Shown: positions 52,422-62,622 of the stretch, piece by piece
How positions within the stretch are numbered: position 1 is the stretch's first letter
Layout: every line of letters begins with the position of its first letter
NCBI GenBank assembly: GCA_902560075.1
Contig: CACEKE010000001.1
Span: forward strand, 147,207 to 211,206
Length of the DNA: 64,000 nt
Source of the DNA: an uncultured Pelagibacteraceae bacterium
GTDB lineage: Bacteria; Pseudomonadota; Alphaproteobacteria; Pelagibacterales; Pelagibacteraceae
Reading direction: 5' to 3'
Notes under the pieces: model-generated
The model's database searches: none
What the model saw: only the letters and a program-made list of their open reading frames with translations
What the model was told of the DNA's origin: nothing
Translations under genes and position numbers: made by a program

Positions 52422-53525
52422 ATGAAGATAGAATTAAGTGAAAATAGGGTCCTCTTTAAAAACGGATCTTCTTCTCAGGAGATACATCCATTCTGGTTAA
52501 GAGAAAGAGTTACAAATGAGGAGTATTTCGATAACAACACACAACAAAGAAAATTTGATCCAACTTTTTTAAAAACAGATGTTGAAATAAAAAATGCTAA
52601 AATAAATAATGATTTTCTAGAAATAAATTTTAACGATGGAGTAAATTTTAAGCTAGAAATTAATAAAATTATACAGGAATTTTCAAAAGATGATCTCTTA
52701 ATTCAATCAATTAAAAAAGAAAAATGGGACTCAAATTTTAACAATATAGAAAAGTACAATTACTCTCAAAGCATGTTTGAAAGTAAAGAAATGTATGAAC
52801 TTTTAATTAATTTTTATAAATATGGTTTTGTAATAATAAAGGATGTGCCAACAAATGATAATTTTATTGTTAAATTTGCAAATTCTATTGGAAGTATAAG
52901 GAGAACAAACTTTGGAGAGTTTTTTAATGTAAAGTCGGTTCCAAATCCTAATGATCTTGCTTACACATCTTTGCCTTTAGCACCTCATACTGATAACCCT
53001 TATAGAAATCCAGTTCCATGTATTCAGCTTTTACACTGTATAACAAATGAAGTGAGTGGTGGTTTTTCAACATTAGTGGATGGATATACTGTTACTGAAG
53101 ATTTAAAAAAAGAATTTAAAGATTATTACGATATTTTAACGAAAGTTAAAGTTAAGTTTAAATTTATAGATAAAGATGTCGTATTAGAGGGGTGGTCTGA
53201 ATTAATTAAATTAGATGAAAATAAAGAGTTTAAACAAGTTAAATTTAGTCCAAGATTAGACTTTGTTCCAATATTAGAAAAGAGTGAGTTAGATTTATAT
53301 TATAAAGCAAGAAATAAAATTTCCTCAATGTATAATTCTAATAAATATAGAATTGAATTTAAATTAATCCCTGGAGACATATTGATGATGGATAATTATA
53401 GACTATTACATGGTAGAACTGAATTCGATACAAATGAAGGAAGTAGGTTTCTTCAAGGTGCCTACATTGATTTTGACAGCACTGAGGGAAAACTAAGACA
53501 TCTTAAGAGAAAATTTAATTTTTGA
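52422..53525 (+). CDS. TauD/TfdA-family dioxygenase, gamma-butyrobetaine hydroxylase-like
   Basis: A 367-residue Fe(II)/2-oxoglutarate oxygenase. Iron ligands are visible in APHTDNPYRN near residue 187 (HxD) and the distal LLHGRTEF near 327. The N-terminal DUF971-like domain (about 1-90) is typical of gamma-butyrobetaine hydroxylase relatives. Substrates could be a betaine or a trimethyl compound used as osmolyte. It is coupled to an EamA exporter by a 4-bp overlap. Confidence 0.85.
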   Translation: MKIELSENRVLFKNGSSSQEIHPFWLRERVTNEEYFDNNTQQRKFDPTFLKTDVEIKNAKINNDFLEINFNDGVNFKLEINKIIQEFSKDDLLIQSIKKEKWDSNFNNIEKYNYSQSMFESKEMYELLINFYKYGFVIIKDVPTNDNFIVKFANSIGSIRRTNFGEFFNVKSVPNPNDLAYTSLPLAPHTDNPYRNPVPCIQLLHCITNEVSGGFSTLVDGYTVTEDLKKEFKDYYDILTKVKVKFKFIDKDVVLEGWSELIKLDENKEFKQVKFSPRLDFVPILEKSELDLYYKARNKISSMYNSNKYRIEFKLIPGDILMMDNYRLLHGRTEFDTNEGSRFLQGAYIDFDSTEGKLRHLKRKFNF

Positions 53526-54388
53526 CAATTAAAGACTCACTTATTGCATCTTTAGTCCCAATATTTTTAGGTTTTGGTTTCGTCATTGCAAAACCTGCTA
53601 TGGATGACTTTCCTCCAATTCTTTTGATGGGATTAAGATTTACTTTTGCAGCATCAATTTTAATTTGGTGGTTTCCAATACCTAAAGGATATCTTTTAAA
53701 AATTTTTATAGCATCACTAGTAGCAAATACTATTCAGTACAGTGTCACTTATAGTGGATTAAATTTAATTGATGCGTCTGCTGCTGTTCTCTTGGTTCAA
53801 ACAGAAGTTCCATTTGGAGTTTTATTTGCTTATTTCATACTTAAAGAAAAACCAACTATTAGAAGTTTAATTGGAATATTTGTAGCTTTTATTGGAGTAT
53901 ACATTTTGACTGGCTCACCAAATTTGGATGGTAAATACTTAGGGATTTTTCTAACAATTTTAGGATCAGGTATATGGGCTTTTGGTCAAGTTTTAGTTAA
54001 ACCACTTAGCAAAGAGTTAAATCCATTAACTTTAGTTGCTTGGTTAGCATTATTTTCTGGTCCAATTCTAATTTTATTATCTAATTTATTTGATGGGAAT
54101 TCATTAAATTATATTAAATCTGCTAGCACAACTTCATGGATAATCGCAATTTATTTAGGTTTTTTTATGCAGCCAATTACATATGGATGTTTTTATTACG
54201 TTTTAAAAAGTAATCCAATTTATAAAGTATTACCCATAGTTACTATGGGTATCCCATTAACAGGTTTGTTAGCTGCAATTTTACTTCTTAAAGAAAATCC
54301 AACGACTGAGTTATACTTAGGAGGTTTAATAATTTTATTTGGTGTAATTTTAATTATTTATACAAAAAAAGAAAAAAAAAATAATTAG
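53522..54388 (+). CDS. EamA/DMT superfamily transporter
   Basis: A 288-residue membrane protein with ten predicted helices in two EamA repeats. It begins with a TTG codon that overlaps the dioxygenase stop by 4 bp, so the two are coupled. The stop overlaps the convergent ccdA by 4 bp. Probably exports a small metabolite; substrate unknown, though the coupled dioxygenase points to its product or a related amine. Confidence 0.85.
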   Translation: MTIKDSLIASLVPIFLGFGFVIAKPAMDDFPPILLMGLRFTFAASILIWWFPIPKGYLLKIFIASLVANTIQYSVTYSGLNLIDASAAVLLVQTEVPFGVLFAYFILKEKPTIRSLIGIFVAFIGVYILTGSPNLDGKYLGIFLTILGSGIWAFGQVLVKPLSKELNPLTLVAWLALFSGPILILLSNLFDGNSLNYIKSASTTSWIIAIYLGFFMQPITYGCFYYVLKSNPIYKVLPIVTMGIPLTGLLAAILLLKENPTTELYLGGLIILFGVILIIYTKKEKKNN

Positions 54389-55092
54389 CCAAATTTTTGT
54401 AAAAATGGCAATATTTCTAAAAGGTAATAGCCTATAACTTGTAGTTGGTTCGTTATAATTAACAAACCTGTAATTAATAATAAACTTCCACCAACTCTAT
54501 TTATTAAAACCATTTTTTGTTTTAAATTTTTTGAAACAAGCATAAATTTTTGAATTAAATATCCAGAGAATACAAATGGTAAAGCTAAGCCTATAGAATA
54601 AAAACTCAAAAGCATAACACCTTTTGGAAGGCTGTCCGTTGTAGATGCATATATCAAAATCGAACCAAGAATAGGTCCTATACAAGGTGTCCATCCAAAA
54701 GCAAAGGCCATACCAATTAGAATAGGAGCAAAAAAACCCTTGTTACCTGTTGATTGAATTCTTTTTTCGTAATTTAAAAACTTAATATTAATAATTCCAA
54801 TAATATGTAACGAAAAAATTATAATAATTATCCCAGCAAAAATTCTCAATTCGAATGAATTTTTTAGAAGTAATTGACCTATAAATGATGCAGCTGCTCC
54901 AAAAATAATAAATACTAACGAAAACCCTAATGTGAATAATATAATAGGTAATAAGTTTATATTCTTTTTTTCAAGTATTTCATCCAAAGTACTACCTGAT
55001 ATATAGGCTATATAACCAGGAATAAGAGGTAAGACACATGGGGATAAAAAGCTAATTACACCAGCGCCTAAAGCAAAGAAAATTTCAAACAT
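54385..55092 (-). CDS. ccdA: cytochrome c biogenesis protein CcdA
   Basis: A 235-residue membrane protein of the CcdA/DsbD family with six helices. The FLSPCVLPLIPGY and AFGWTPCIGPILG motifs carry the two redox cysteines that pass electrons across the membrane to periplasmic thioredoxin-like proteins. I chose the ATG at 55092, just after the ppc stop, since the earlier one at 55131 overlaps ppc by 38 bp. Confidence 0.92.
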   Translation of the reverse strand: MFEIFFALGAGVISFLSPCVLPLIPGYIAYISGSTLDEILEKKNINLLPIILFTLGFSLVFIIFGAAASFIGQLLLKNSFELRIFAGIIIIIFSLHIIGIINIKFLNYEKRIQSTGNKGFFAPILIGMAFAFGWTPCIGPILGSILIYASTTDSLPKGVMLLSFYSIGLALPFVFSGYLIQKFMLVSKNLKQKMVLINRVGGSLLLITGLLIITNQLQVIGYYLLEILPFLQKFG

Positions 55093-55093
55093 A

Positions 55094-57781
55094 TTAACCA
55101 GTATTTTTAATAGCTGCAGAGATTCCGGCAATACTAGTCATTAACGCATCATTAAGTTCATTTTTTGCGTGTTTATTAAGTTTTTTTTTGGACAACTTAT
55201 TCATTACAACAGCTTGTAGAACATTTAAAACTTCAGAGTAAACATTTCTTACAATCGCAGGTCCTCTAAAAATCTTTCTTTGTTTTAATATTTCAATTGG
55301 TGTTATATCGTGATTAAGTTTTTTAACTGCATCAAATTGAAATCTAAGTTTTTTTCCTACACGTTTCAAAGATGCATCAGCTAAATTATCCTCATAAACT
55401 TTTGATATTTCTGGATCAACTTTAGATAAAACCATATCTAATAAATCCATTGTTGAATTAAAGTAAGGCCAATTTTTTTCCATGTCTGTTAATGTTTTTT
55501 TGAAAGTTTTTATAGAAGAATATCTTAAAGCTTCTGCAGTACCCAGCCAAGCTGGTAGCATTAATCTAATTTGTGTCCAAGCAAATACCCATGGAATTGC
55601 CCTTAGGCCTTTAATACTTTCAACATTTTTTCTTTTTGAAGGTCTTGATCCAATTGATAATTTACCTAATGCCCTGTGAGGTGTAACAGTTTTAAAGTAT
55701 CTTATAAATTCAGAATTTGGTGTAATATTTTTACGATAAGAACTGGTTGAAATTTCTGACATTTTTTGGATCAGATTTCTCCACTGATTTTTTGGCAATG
55801 GTGGTGGATTTAATGTTGCTTCCATTACAGATCCTATATAGCTACACAAATTATATTTTGCTAACGGCTCATATCCATATTTTTGCTGAATTACTTCACC
55901 TTGATCTGTAATTCTAATCTTACCATTAACGGATCCTGGTGGTTGCGATCTTAGAGTTGCCTGAATTGGTCCTCCACCTCTTCCTGCTGACCCTCCTCTT
56001 CCATGAAAGAAAGTTACTTCAATTTTATATTTTTTAGATAACTTCAAGATTTCCTCTTGTAATTTATATTGATGCCAGCTGGCTGACAGTTTTCCAGCAT
56101 CTTTACTAGAGTCTGAATAACCAATCATTATTTCCTGATTACTATTTACTAATTTTTTATACCAACCTAATTTGAATAAACTATTCATTATAGGTTTAGC
56201 ATTTATTAAATCATCTAATGTTTCAAATAAAGGAACGACTCTTAACCTATCTTTTATGTTTGCTTCTTTTTGTAATAACATAACTGATAGTATATCTGAT
56301 GCACTTGAAGTCATTGATATAACATAAGCACCTAAACATTCTTTAGGTTGACTTGAAAGAACCTTAAAAGTAGACCAAACTTCCTTATTTTCTCTATTTT
56401 TAAATTTAAATTTGTTTATAAAATTTTTACCTTTCAATTTTTGTGAGAGAAATTTTATTTTTTTTTCTTCGTTCCAAGAATTATAATCTTGGCCATATTT
56501 ATTTTTTATTATTTCAGTTATTAGTTGAGAGTGTCTAGATGCTTCTTGCCTTATATCTAGTCTTGCTAAATTAATTCCAAAGCATTTTGCCCTTCTCATT
56601 AGATCTAAAAGTTCTCCACTAGCTATATTCTCACTTTGATTTTTTTCTAAAGACTCTCTAACGTCTCTCAATGGTTTTAAAATTTCTTCTCTACTTGAAA
56701 TTAGTATTTTTTCATTTAGCGGTGTATTATTAACCAAATGCTGTTCGATAGATCTATGCGTTTTTCTAATTTTATCTCTTAAAGGTCTCAAATAAACTCT
56801 ATAAGGTTCGTAAGATTTACCTGCAAATTTACGAATTTTTTTAGAACATTTTTGCATAGAATAAGATCGTATTAATTTAGTTAAAGACTTTTCATAAAGT
56901 TTTGCTGCCTCCCATCTTGACAAAAGAATAACCTCTTTCGTAACATTTGAAGTAACAAATGGGTTTCCATCTCTGTCTCCACCCATCCAAGATCCAAATT
57001 CAATTGGATTGAAGTTTTTAGGCAATCCTTTCCCCATATTTTTAACAAAGATTTGATTTAATCTTCTATAAACTTTTGGAATAGTCTCCCATAAACTATC
57101 TTCAATTATTGCTAGACCCCAACGAGCTTCTTCTGAAGGTGTTGGTTTAGACCTTTTTAGTTCATCTGTATTCCAGATAATAGTTATCTCATCAAACATT
57201 CTTTTATCTAAAATTTTTATTTTAGATGGATAATTTTTTAACAAATTTCTTTGCTCCAAAATTTCTGTCAAGGTATGATATTTTTGTATCAAAGTTCTTC
57301 TTTTTACTTCTGTAGGATGTGCCGTAAGTACGATACCGATATGTAATTGTTTTGCAACATTATAAATTTTACTGTTTGATATTTTTTTGTTTTTAAAAAA
57401 ATTTTCAAATATCTCCTCAATAAATATATTTTTTAATTTTTTATCTTTCTTTGTATTTTCGTATATATCTAAAGTCCTTGAGGCATCAATCGATTCTGCT
57501 AAATTATATAAATTCATAAAATGGTTATATGCTCTAGTAAGCTTAAATAAATTTTTTGGATTTACTTTTTTTATTTCTTTAGAGAGTTTATTAAAAGGAT
57601 TTTTCTGCCTTCTATTTGCGATATTTGCTTTTGATAATAATCTTGTTTTTTCCACAAGATCAAAAAATTTTTTTCCTTCTTGGTCCTTAATAACTTTTCC
57701 TAAAATGTTACCTAGGTACCTAACATCATCTCTTAATGACTTTGTTGAAATACGTTCATAATATAAATCTCTTTTGAGCAT
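55094..57781 (-). CDS. ppc: phosphoenolpyruvate carboxylase
   Basis: An 895-residue PEP carboxylase. Key sites are visible: VLTAHPTEVKRRT near residues 151-163 with the catalytic histidine, FGSWMGGDRDGNP near 261-273, and FHGRGGSAGRGGGP near 593-606. It makes oxaloacetate from PEP and bicarbonate for the TCA cycle. The C-terminus reads KNTG instead of the usual QNTG; the terminal glycine needed for catalysis is kept. It is the upstream partner of ccdA on the minus strand. Confidence 0.95.
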   Translation of the reverse strand: MLKRDLYYERISTKSLRDDVRYLGNILGKVIKDQEGKKFFDLVEKTRLLSKANIANRRQKNPFNKLSKEIKKVNPKNLFKLTRAYNHFMNLYNLAESIDASRTLDIYENTKKDKKLKNIFIEEIFENFFKNKKISNSKIYNVAKQLHIGIVLTAHPTEVKRRTLIQKYHTLTEILEQRNLLKNYPSKIKILDKRMFDEITIIWNTDELKRSKPTPSEEARWGLAIIEDSLWETIPKVYRRLNQIFVKNMGKGLPKNFNPIEFGSWMGGDRDGNPFVTSNVTKEVILLSRWEAAKLYEKSLTKLIRSYSMQKCSKKIRKFAGKSYEPYRVYLRPLRDKIRKTHRSIEQHLVNNTPLNEKILISSREEILKPLRDVRESLEKNQSENIASGELLDLMRRAKCFGINLARLDIRQEASRHSQLITEIIKNKYGQDYNSWNEEKKIKFLSQKLKGKNFINKFKFKNRENKEVWSTFKVLSSQPKECLGAYVISMTSSASDILSVMLLQKEANIKDRLRVVPLFETLDDLINAKPIMNSLFKLGWYKKLVNSNQEIMIGYSDSSKDAGKLSASWHQYKLQEEILKLSKKYKIEVTFFHGRGGSAGRGGGPIQATLRSQPPGSVNGKIRITDQGEVIQQKYGYEPLAKYNLCSYIGSVMEATLNPPPLPKNQWRNLIQKMSEISTSSYRKNITPNSEFIRYFKTVTPHRALGKLSIGSRPSKRKNVESIKGLRAIPWVFAWTQIRLMLPAWLGTAEALRYSSIKTFKKTLTDMEKNWPYFNSTMDLLDMVLSKVDPEISKVYEDNLADASLKRVGKKLRFQFDAVKKLNHDITPIEILKQRKIFRGPAIVRNVYSEVLNVLQAVVMNKLSKKKLNKHAKNELNDALMTSIAGISAAIKNTG

Positions 57782-57831
57782 TCATATTATACATATTATC
57801 TTTTTGAAAAATCTTCTATAGGCGTTTTGTG

Positions 57832-58674
57832 TTAAATTTTTCTGACTTTATGTGTTTGTGTCCCTAATTTATCTATGCCTAATTCTATTGTTTCTCCACC
57901 TTTTAAAAATCGAGGTGGTTTCATATTTTCACCCACTCCGGGTGGTGTGCCTGTACAACAAATATCTCCAGGGTATAAAGTCATGCAATGGCTCATATAT
58001 GATACTAGCTCCTCTATTTTAAAAATCATTTGATTAGTATTACCTTTTTGCATTCTTTCGTTATTTACATCTAAGTACATATTAAGGTTTTGAAAATCAC
58101 TTACTTCATCTTTGGTAAGTATATAAGGTCCAATTGGTCCAAAAGTATCAAATCCTTTTCCTTTATCCCAAGTGAGACCTCTTTTTTTTTGAAAATTTCT
58201 TTCACTTACATCATTTACCAAAAAAAATCCTAATACATATTTTAAAGCCTCATTTTCTGAAATGTATTTTGCTTTTTTGCCAATAACGAATCCTAATTCT
58301 ACTTCCCAATCAGTATGTTCTGAACCTTTAGGAATTTCGATATCATCATTAGGACCACAGACACAATTTGTAAATTTTGAAAAAATTATTGGTTCATCTG
58401 GAATTGGTAAATTTTGTTCTAAGGCATGATCTTTAAAATTTAATCCTATACCTAAAAATTTTGAGGGATTTCCAACACATGGACCCATTCTTATATCTGG
58501 ATTTATTTCTGTTAAATCATTTAAATTTATTGAATCAATTTTATCTATTGTTTCAAAATTTAATGTTTTTGGATTTAAATCAGATACTATTGTTGATAGA
58601 TCTCTTATTGTATTATTTTTATCAATGATTGCGGGTTTTTCTAAACCAGGCTCTCCAACTCGGCATAATTTCAT
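57832..58674 (-). CDS. fumarylacetoacetate hydrolase family protein
   Basis: A 280-residue FAH-fold enzyme. LGIGLNFKDHALE near residues 93-105, IFSKFTNCVCGPNDDIE, the metal-binding DWEVELGFVIGKKA near 126-139, and CTGTPPGVGENMKPP near the end are family signatures. Relatives cleave acylpyruvates or dehydrate sugar acids. It ends the minus-strand cluster of ROK kinase, dehydrogenase and IolD-like protein, so a sugar-acid or cyclitol breakdown role is likely. Confidence 0.88.
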   Translation of the reverse strand: MKLCRVGEPGLEKPAIIDKNNTIRDLSTIVSDLNPKTLNFETIDKIDSINLNDLTEINPDIRMGPCVGNPSKFLGIGLNFKDHALEQNLPIPDEPIIFSKFTNCVCGPNDDIEIPKGSEHTDWEVELGFVIGKKAKYISENEALKYVLGFFLVNDVSERNFQKKRGLTWDKGKGFDTFGPIGPYILTKDEVSDFQNLNMYLDVNNERMQKGNTNQMIFKIEELVSYMSHCMTLYPGDICCTGTPPGVGENMKPPRFLKGGETIELGIDKLGTQTHKVRKI

Positions 58675-58676
58675 AA

Positions 58677-59561
58677 TTAATAATACACTCTATCTGATAA
58701 ATTTGCAGCCCCTCTGACACCGCTAGCATCTCCATATTTTGGTTTTAGAAATTTTGTATTTAACCTCTTTACTTTTAAAAATTTCATTAACAAATTCTTA
58801 ATTTTGTTAAGAAATTTAATTTCATTAGATAATCCGCCACCAAAAACTATTGCATCAGGATCCAAAATATAAATTATATTAACTAAGGATCTAGCCAATC
58901 TTATTTGAAAATCGGAAATTAATTTTTTCATATTTTTATTTTTTTTGTTAAATATCTGTTTGGCTGTTAGTTTATTATTGATTAATTTTTCAATACCTTT
59001 CCCTGATATAAATTTTTCAATTTTCATATTTTTAATATTTTTTTTAACTAAATTTTTGTCATTTAAATTTCCAAATATAGGTAATGGCATATGTCCCCAT
59101 TCGCCTGTTAAGTTATTTGATCCTTTTATAATTTTCTTGTTAATTACTATTCCACCTCCAGTTCCTGAGCCAAGAATTATCCCAAAAACAATTTTAAAGT
59201 TTCTTGCAGATCCATTTAAAGCTTCTGAATATGTAAAACAATTAGCATCGTTTTCGCAAGGCACCTTTCTTTTTAAGCTTTTTAATAAATCTTTATTTAA
59301 TCTTTTATTGTTTAACCATGTTGCATTTGTTGAGTTTTTTAATAAACCTGTATTGGTATCTATAGAACCTGGATGGCAAACTCCAACTTTTAGTTTTTTT
59401 TTAAATTTTTTATCAAGACTACGAATGTTTAGTTTTATGTCCGAAATAACTTTTTTATAACTTTTGGGTGTTGATATTCTTTTTTTAAATATAACTTTAT
59501 TTTTTTCATCAAGAACAACAAATTCAATTTTAGTAGCTCCTATATCAACTCCAACACGCAT
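58677..59561 (-). CDS. ROK family sugar kinase
   Basis: A 294-residue ROK kinase. The ATP-binding VGVDIGATKIEFVVLDE opens the protein; the substrate part GSGTGGGIVINKK near residue 131 and GEWGHMPLP near 154 are characteristic. The cysteine-rich zinc motif common in ROK proteins is not obvious. It phosphorylates a hexose or amino sugar; it lies 2 bp before the FAH gene and follows the dehydrogenase by no gap. Confidence 0.85.
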   Translation of the reverse strand: MRVGVDIGATKIEFVVLDEKNKVIFKKRISTPKSYKKVISDIKLNIRSLDKKFKKKLKVGVCHPGSIDTNTGLLKNSTNATWLNNKRLNKDLLKSLKRKVPCENDANCFTYSEALNGSARNFKIVFGIILGSGTGGGIVINKKIIKGSNNLTGEWGHMPLPIFGNLNDKNLVKKNIKNMKIEKFISGKGIEKLINNKLTAKQIFNKKNKNMKKLISDFQIRLARSLVNIIYILDPDAIVFGGGLSNEIKFLNKIKNLLMKFLKVKRLNTKFLKPKYGDASGVRGAANLSDRVYY

Positions 59562-60722
59562 TTATTTCAATATTTTTTTTATTTCTTTTAAAGAAAATAG
59601 TTTAGGTGGTTTACAAGTTGTATTTATTTTTTTAGGTTTGTTTGTTCTAGCAGAATACATAGTTGATTGGATAAGATCTAAAACATGGACTGAAACTTCT
59701 CCATTACATCTGTGTCTTTTTTTATTTTCTATACAATATGCCATTTCAGCAAGTCCAACACCCCTATAATTGGCATTTGTAGGCGACTCGTTTGCCCTTG
59801 AGCTTTGAGATCTTATGTTAATTTTTCCTAAAGGCATTTTGTTAGTTCTAAATTCTTGCCAGGGACTTCCAAGTTTTTTACAAACGTAAACTGAGCCACC
59901 AAACATATTTGGATCAGGTACAATCATTGATCCTTCAGTTCCGTACAATTCGATATGATTTCTTTGATGAGCGATTACATCAAATGATAATGTTAATCTA
60001 ATTATACTGTTGTTCTCAAAAACAATTGTCGAAAAATAGGTAGTTGGACTTTCAACCTTAATTTTTTTTCCTTTTTTTGGTCCTATTCCAATAGTTCTAA
60101 ATTTTGAACCTTTCATCAAACTTGCTGCTTTAACTTCTTTAGCTGGTCCAAGTAAGTTTACTAATGCTGTCAAATAATATGGCCCCATATCTATTACTGG
60201 ACCACCTTCTTTTTTAGCAAACCAAGGCTCAGGATTTGGATGATAAGACTGAACACCAGGGAAGGCAAATATCGCATTACCTAAATTCACTTTTCCAATA
60301 ATATTTTTTTCTATTAATTCTTTAGACTTTTGATTACCTCCACCTAAAAAAGTATCTGGCGCATTACCAATATAAAGTCTTTTTTTATTAGCAATTTTGA
60401 GCAATTCTTTTCCATCTTTTAAATTTATTGCCATTGGTTTTTCTGAATAAACATGTTTTCCATGCAATAGTGATTTTTTTGAAATTATATAATGAGCTTT
60501 AGGTGGAGTTAGGTTTAAAATTATTTCTACCTCTTTATCTTTAAAAAGCTGATTAACTGTTTTGGACTCTAAATTATATATTTTAGCACATTTTTTTGAA
60601 ACTTCTTCTTTAATATCCGCACATTTTATAATTTTAAAGTTATTAAAGTATTTATGTGCTCTAAAATAAGTCTCTGCTATGTGTCCACATCCAATTAAAC
60701 CAACCTTGAAAACTTTAGACAT
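59562..60722 (-). CDS. Gfo/Idh/MocA-family dehydrogenase (inositol-type candidate)
   Basis: A 386-residue NAD(P)-binding oxidoreductase. GLIGCGHIAETYF at residues 8-20, the SEKPMAINLKDG stretch near 95, and GGPVIDMGPYYLTALVNLLG near 172 are family signatures. It overlaps the IolD-like gene by 1 bp. Substrate unresolved: scyllo-inositol or a sugar derivative fits the neighbour. Confidence 0.85.
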   Translation of the reverse strand: MSKVFKVGLIGCGHIAETYFRAHKYFNNFKIIKCADIKEEVSKKCAKIYNLESKTVNQLFKDKEVEIILNLTPPKAHYIISKKSLLHGKHVYSEKPMAINLKDGKELLKIANKKRLYIGNAPDTFLGGGNQKSKELIEKNIIGKVNLGNAIFAFPGVQSYHPNPEPWFAKKEGGPVIDMGPYYLTALVNLLGPAKEVKAASLMKGSKFRTIGIGPKKGKKIKVESPTTYFSTIVFENNSIIRLTLSFDVIAHQRNHIELYGTEGSMIVPDPNMFGGSVYVCKKLGSPWQEFRTNKMPLGKINIRSQSSRANESPTNANYRGVGLAEMAYCIENKKRHRCNGEVSVHVLDLIQSTMYSARTNKPKKINTTCKPPKLFSLKEIKKILK

Positions 60723-62566
60723 TAAACACCTTGTCTTTGTTTTGATTTACCCTCTTTATGAAGTTTTAGAGCTTCTTTATTTTCTTTAGTTTTTGGTAAT
60801 TCTAAAGTAGGACTTTCCCAATATGCTGAGCCCTCTAACCATTGATAGGAATGAGTTTTAATTGAAATTACGTATGTAACTTTAGATTTTTTTGCTCTTT
60901 TAAAAGCTTCCTCTAATTCTTCTATTGATGAAACTTCCTCAGACTTAGCTCCCATACTTTCTGCGTGTTTAGCAAAATTTACTCCAACTAATTTTTTGGT
61001 ATTTGAGCTTTCAAATAAACAATTAAATTCTTTACCACCTTTGAATAATTGCAACCTATTTATTACCGCGTGACCCCCATTGTCACAAACTATAATTATA
61101 AGTTTATTGTCTGTAATGACCGAAGAGTATATGTCCGAGTTATAAAGTAAGTACGACCCATCACCTATGAATGCAATAACCTCTTTATCTGGATTTGCCA
61201 TTTTGATACCCAAAGCCCCTGAAATTTCATAACTCATGCAACTAAATCCCCATTCAGTTTCATGTGTATTCAATTCTCTAGGCCTCCATATTTGCACAAC
61301 TTCTCCAACTAGACCTCCAGCTGCAGTTACAGCAATATCTGTTGGGTCGGAATTTCTATAAATTGCTCCTACAGCGTGAGCATAACTCGGTAATTTTTGA
61401 TTGGTTGGTCCGCTTTCTTTATCTACGTATTCATTCCATGACTTAAGTTCATTGACAGATTTTTTATGCCATGCATCTGGTGCTTTCCAATTACCTAGTG
61501 CTTGGGATAACTCGTTTAAAGAAACTTTAGCATCACCTATTACGGATGAAGCCATGTGTTTATTTGCATCAAATCTTGAAACATTTATTGAAATTAATTT
61601 GAATTCTGGATTCTCAAAATTAGCCCATGAACCAGTTGTAAAATCTGCAAGCTTAGTACCAATCGCTATTGCAAGATCAGTTTGTTTTGCAAGATTATTT
61701 GCAGCTTTACCACCCAGTCCGCCAATTGGGCCAAGAAAATGAGAGTGGTCTCTTTTCATAGAAGAGTATCCCATTACAGTTTGAGTTACTGGTATATTAT
61801 GTTTAATAGCGAAAGATGATAACTCTTCCATGGCATTAGAATAGAAAACGCCACCTCCAGAAATAATTATTGGATTTTTTGAATTTTTAATTTTTTCTAC
61901 AGCTTGTTTTACTTGGAAATCATCTGGCTTTGGTCTTCTAATATTATGGACTCTTTCTATGAAAAACTCTTCTGGATATTCGTAAGTTTCACCCTGTATA
62001 TCTTGAGATAAAGATATACAAGCTGGTCCGCAATCAGCTGGGTCTAATAAAACTTGTATCGCTTGAGGTAAAGTTTGTAAAATTTGTTCTGGTCTAGTTA
62101 TTCTATCAAAGTATCTTGTGACAGATTTAAAAGCATCATTTTGTGTTATTCCTGGATTGTTAAAATGTTCAACTTGTTGCAAAACTGGATCTGGCATTCT
62201 ATTTGCATACGTATCTCCTGGTAAAAATAAAATTGGGAGTCTATTGCTCATTGCAACAGCAGCTGCTGTTACCATATTTGTAGATCCCGGTCCAACTGAA
62301 CTAGTGGCAACAAAAATTTGTTTTCTCCTTTTTGCTCTAGCGTAAGCTATTCCTGTTAATGCCATATTTTGTTCATGATGGCCACGCCAGGTCGGAAGTT
62401 TATCTTTATTTTCTTCCAACGCCTGGCCCAAGCAAGCTACATTTCCGTGTCCAAAGATTCCGAAGGCTCCAGCGAATAAAGGTTCTTTTTTACCATCAAT
62501 GAGAATTTTTTGAGAAATTAAATGTTTAACTATTGCATGTGCACATGATAGCTTTATTTTTTTCAT
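60722..62566 (-). CDS. iolD: thiamine-diphosphate enzyme, IolD-like
   Basis: A 614-residue ThDP enzyme matching 3D-(3,5/4)-trihydroxycyclohexane-1,2-dione hydrolase in length and signature. The N-terminal WRGHHEQNMALTGIAYARAK, FVATSSVGPGSTNMVTAAAV and FLPGDTYANRMPDPVLQQ are IolD-like; the C-terminal cofactor motif FIGDGSYLLYNSDIYS lies near residue 455. It opens an inosose ring in myo-inositol breakdown. It starts the cluster; other iol genes are not in the window, so a related cyclic diketone remains possible. Confidence 0.85.
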   Translation of the reverse strand: MKKIKLSCAHAIVKHLISQKILIDGKKEPLFAGAFGIFGHGNVACLGQALEENKDKLPTWRGHHEQNMALTGIAYARAKRRKQIFVATSSVGPGSTNMVTAAAVAMSNRLPILFLPGDTYANRMPDPVLQQVEHFNNPGITQNDAFKSVTRYFDRITRPEQILQTLPQAIQVLLDPADCGPACISLSQDIQGETYEYPEEFFIERVHNIRRPKPDDFQVKQAVEKIKNSKNPIIISGGGVFYSNAMEELSSFAIKHNIPVTQTVMGYSSMKRDHSHFLGPIGGLGGKAANNLAKQTDLAIAIGTKLADFTTGSWANFENPEFKLISINVSRFDANKHMASSVIGDAKVSLNELSQALGNWKAPDAWHKKSVNELKSWNEYVDKESGPTNQKLPSYAHAVGAIYRNSDPTDIAVTAAGGLVGEVVQIWRPRELNTHETEWGFSCMSYEISGALGIKMANPDKEVIAFIGDGSYLLYNSDIYSSVITDNKLIIIVCDNGGHAVINRLQLFKGGKEFNCLFESSNTKKLVGVNFAKHAESMGAKSEEVSSIEELEEAFKRAKKSKVTYVISIKTHSYQWLEGSAYWESPTLELPKTKENKEALKLHKEGKSKQRQGV

Positions 62567-62622
62567 AATTATCGCTATATTCTCATTAATAAATTCACGT
62601 AATTAAGCATAAAATAAAAATT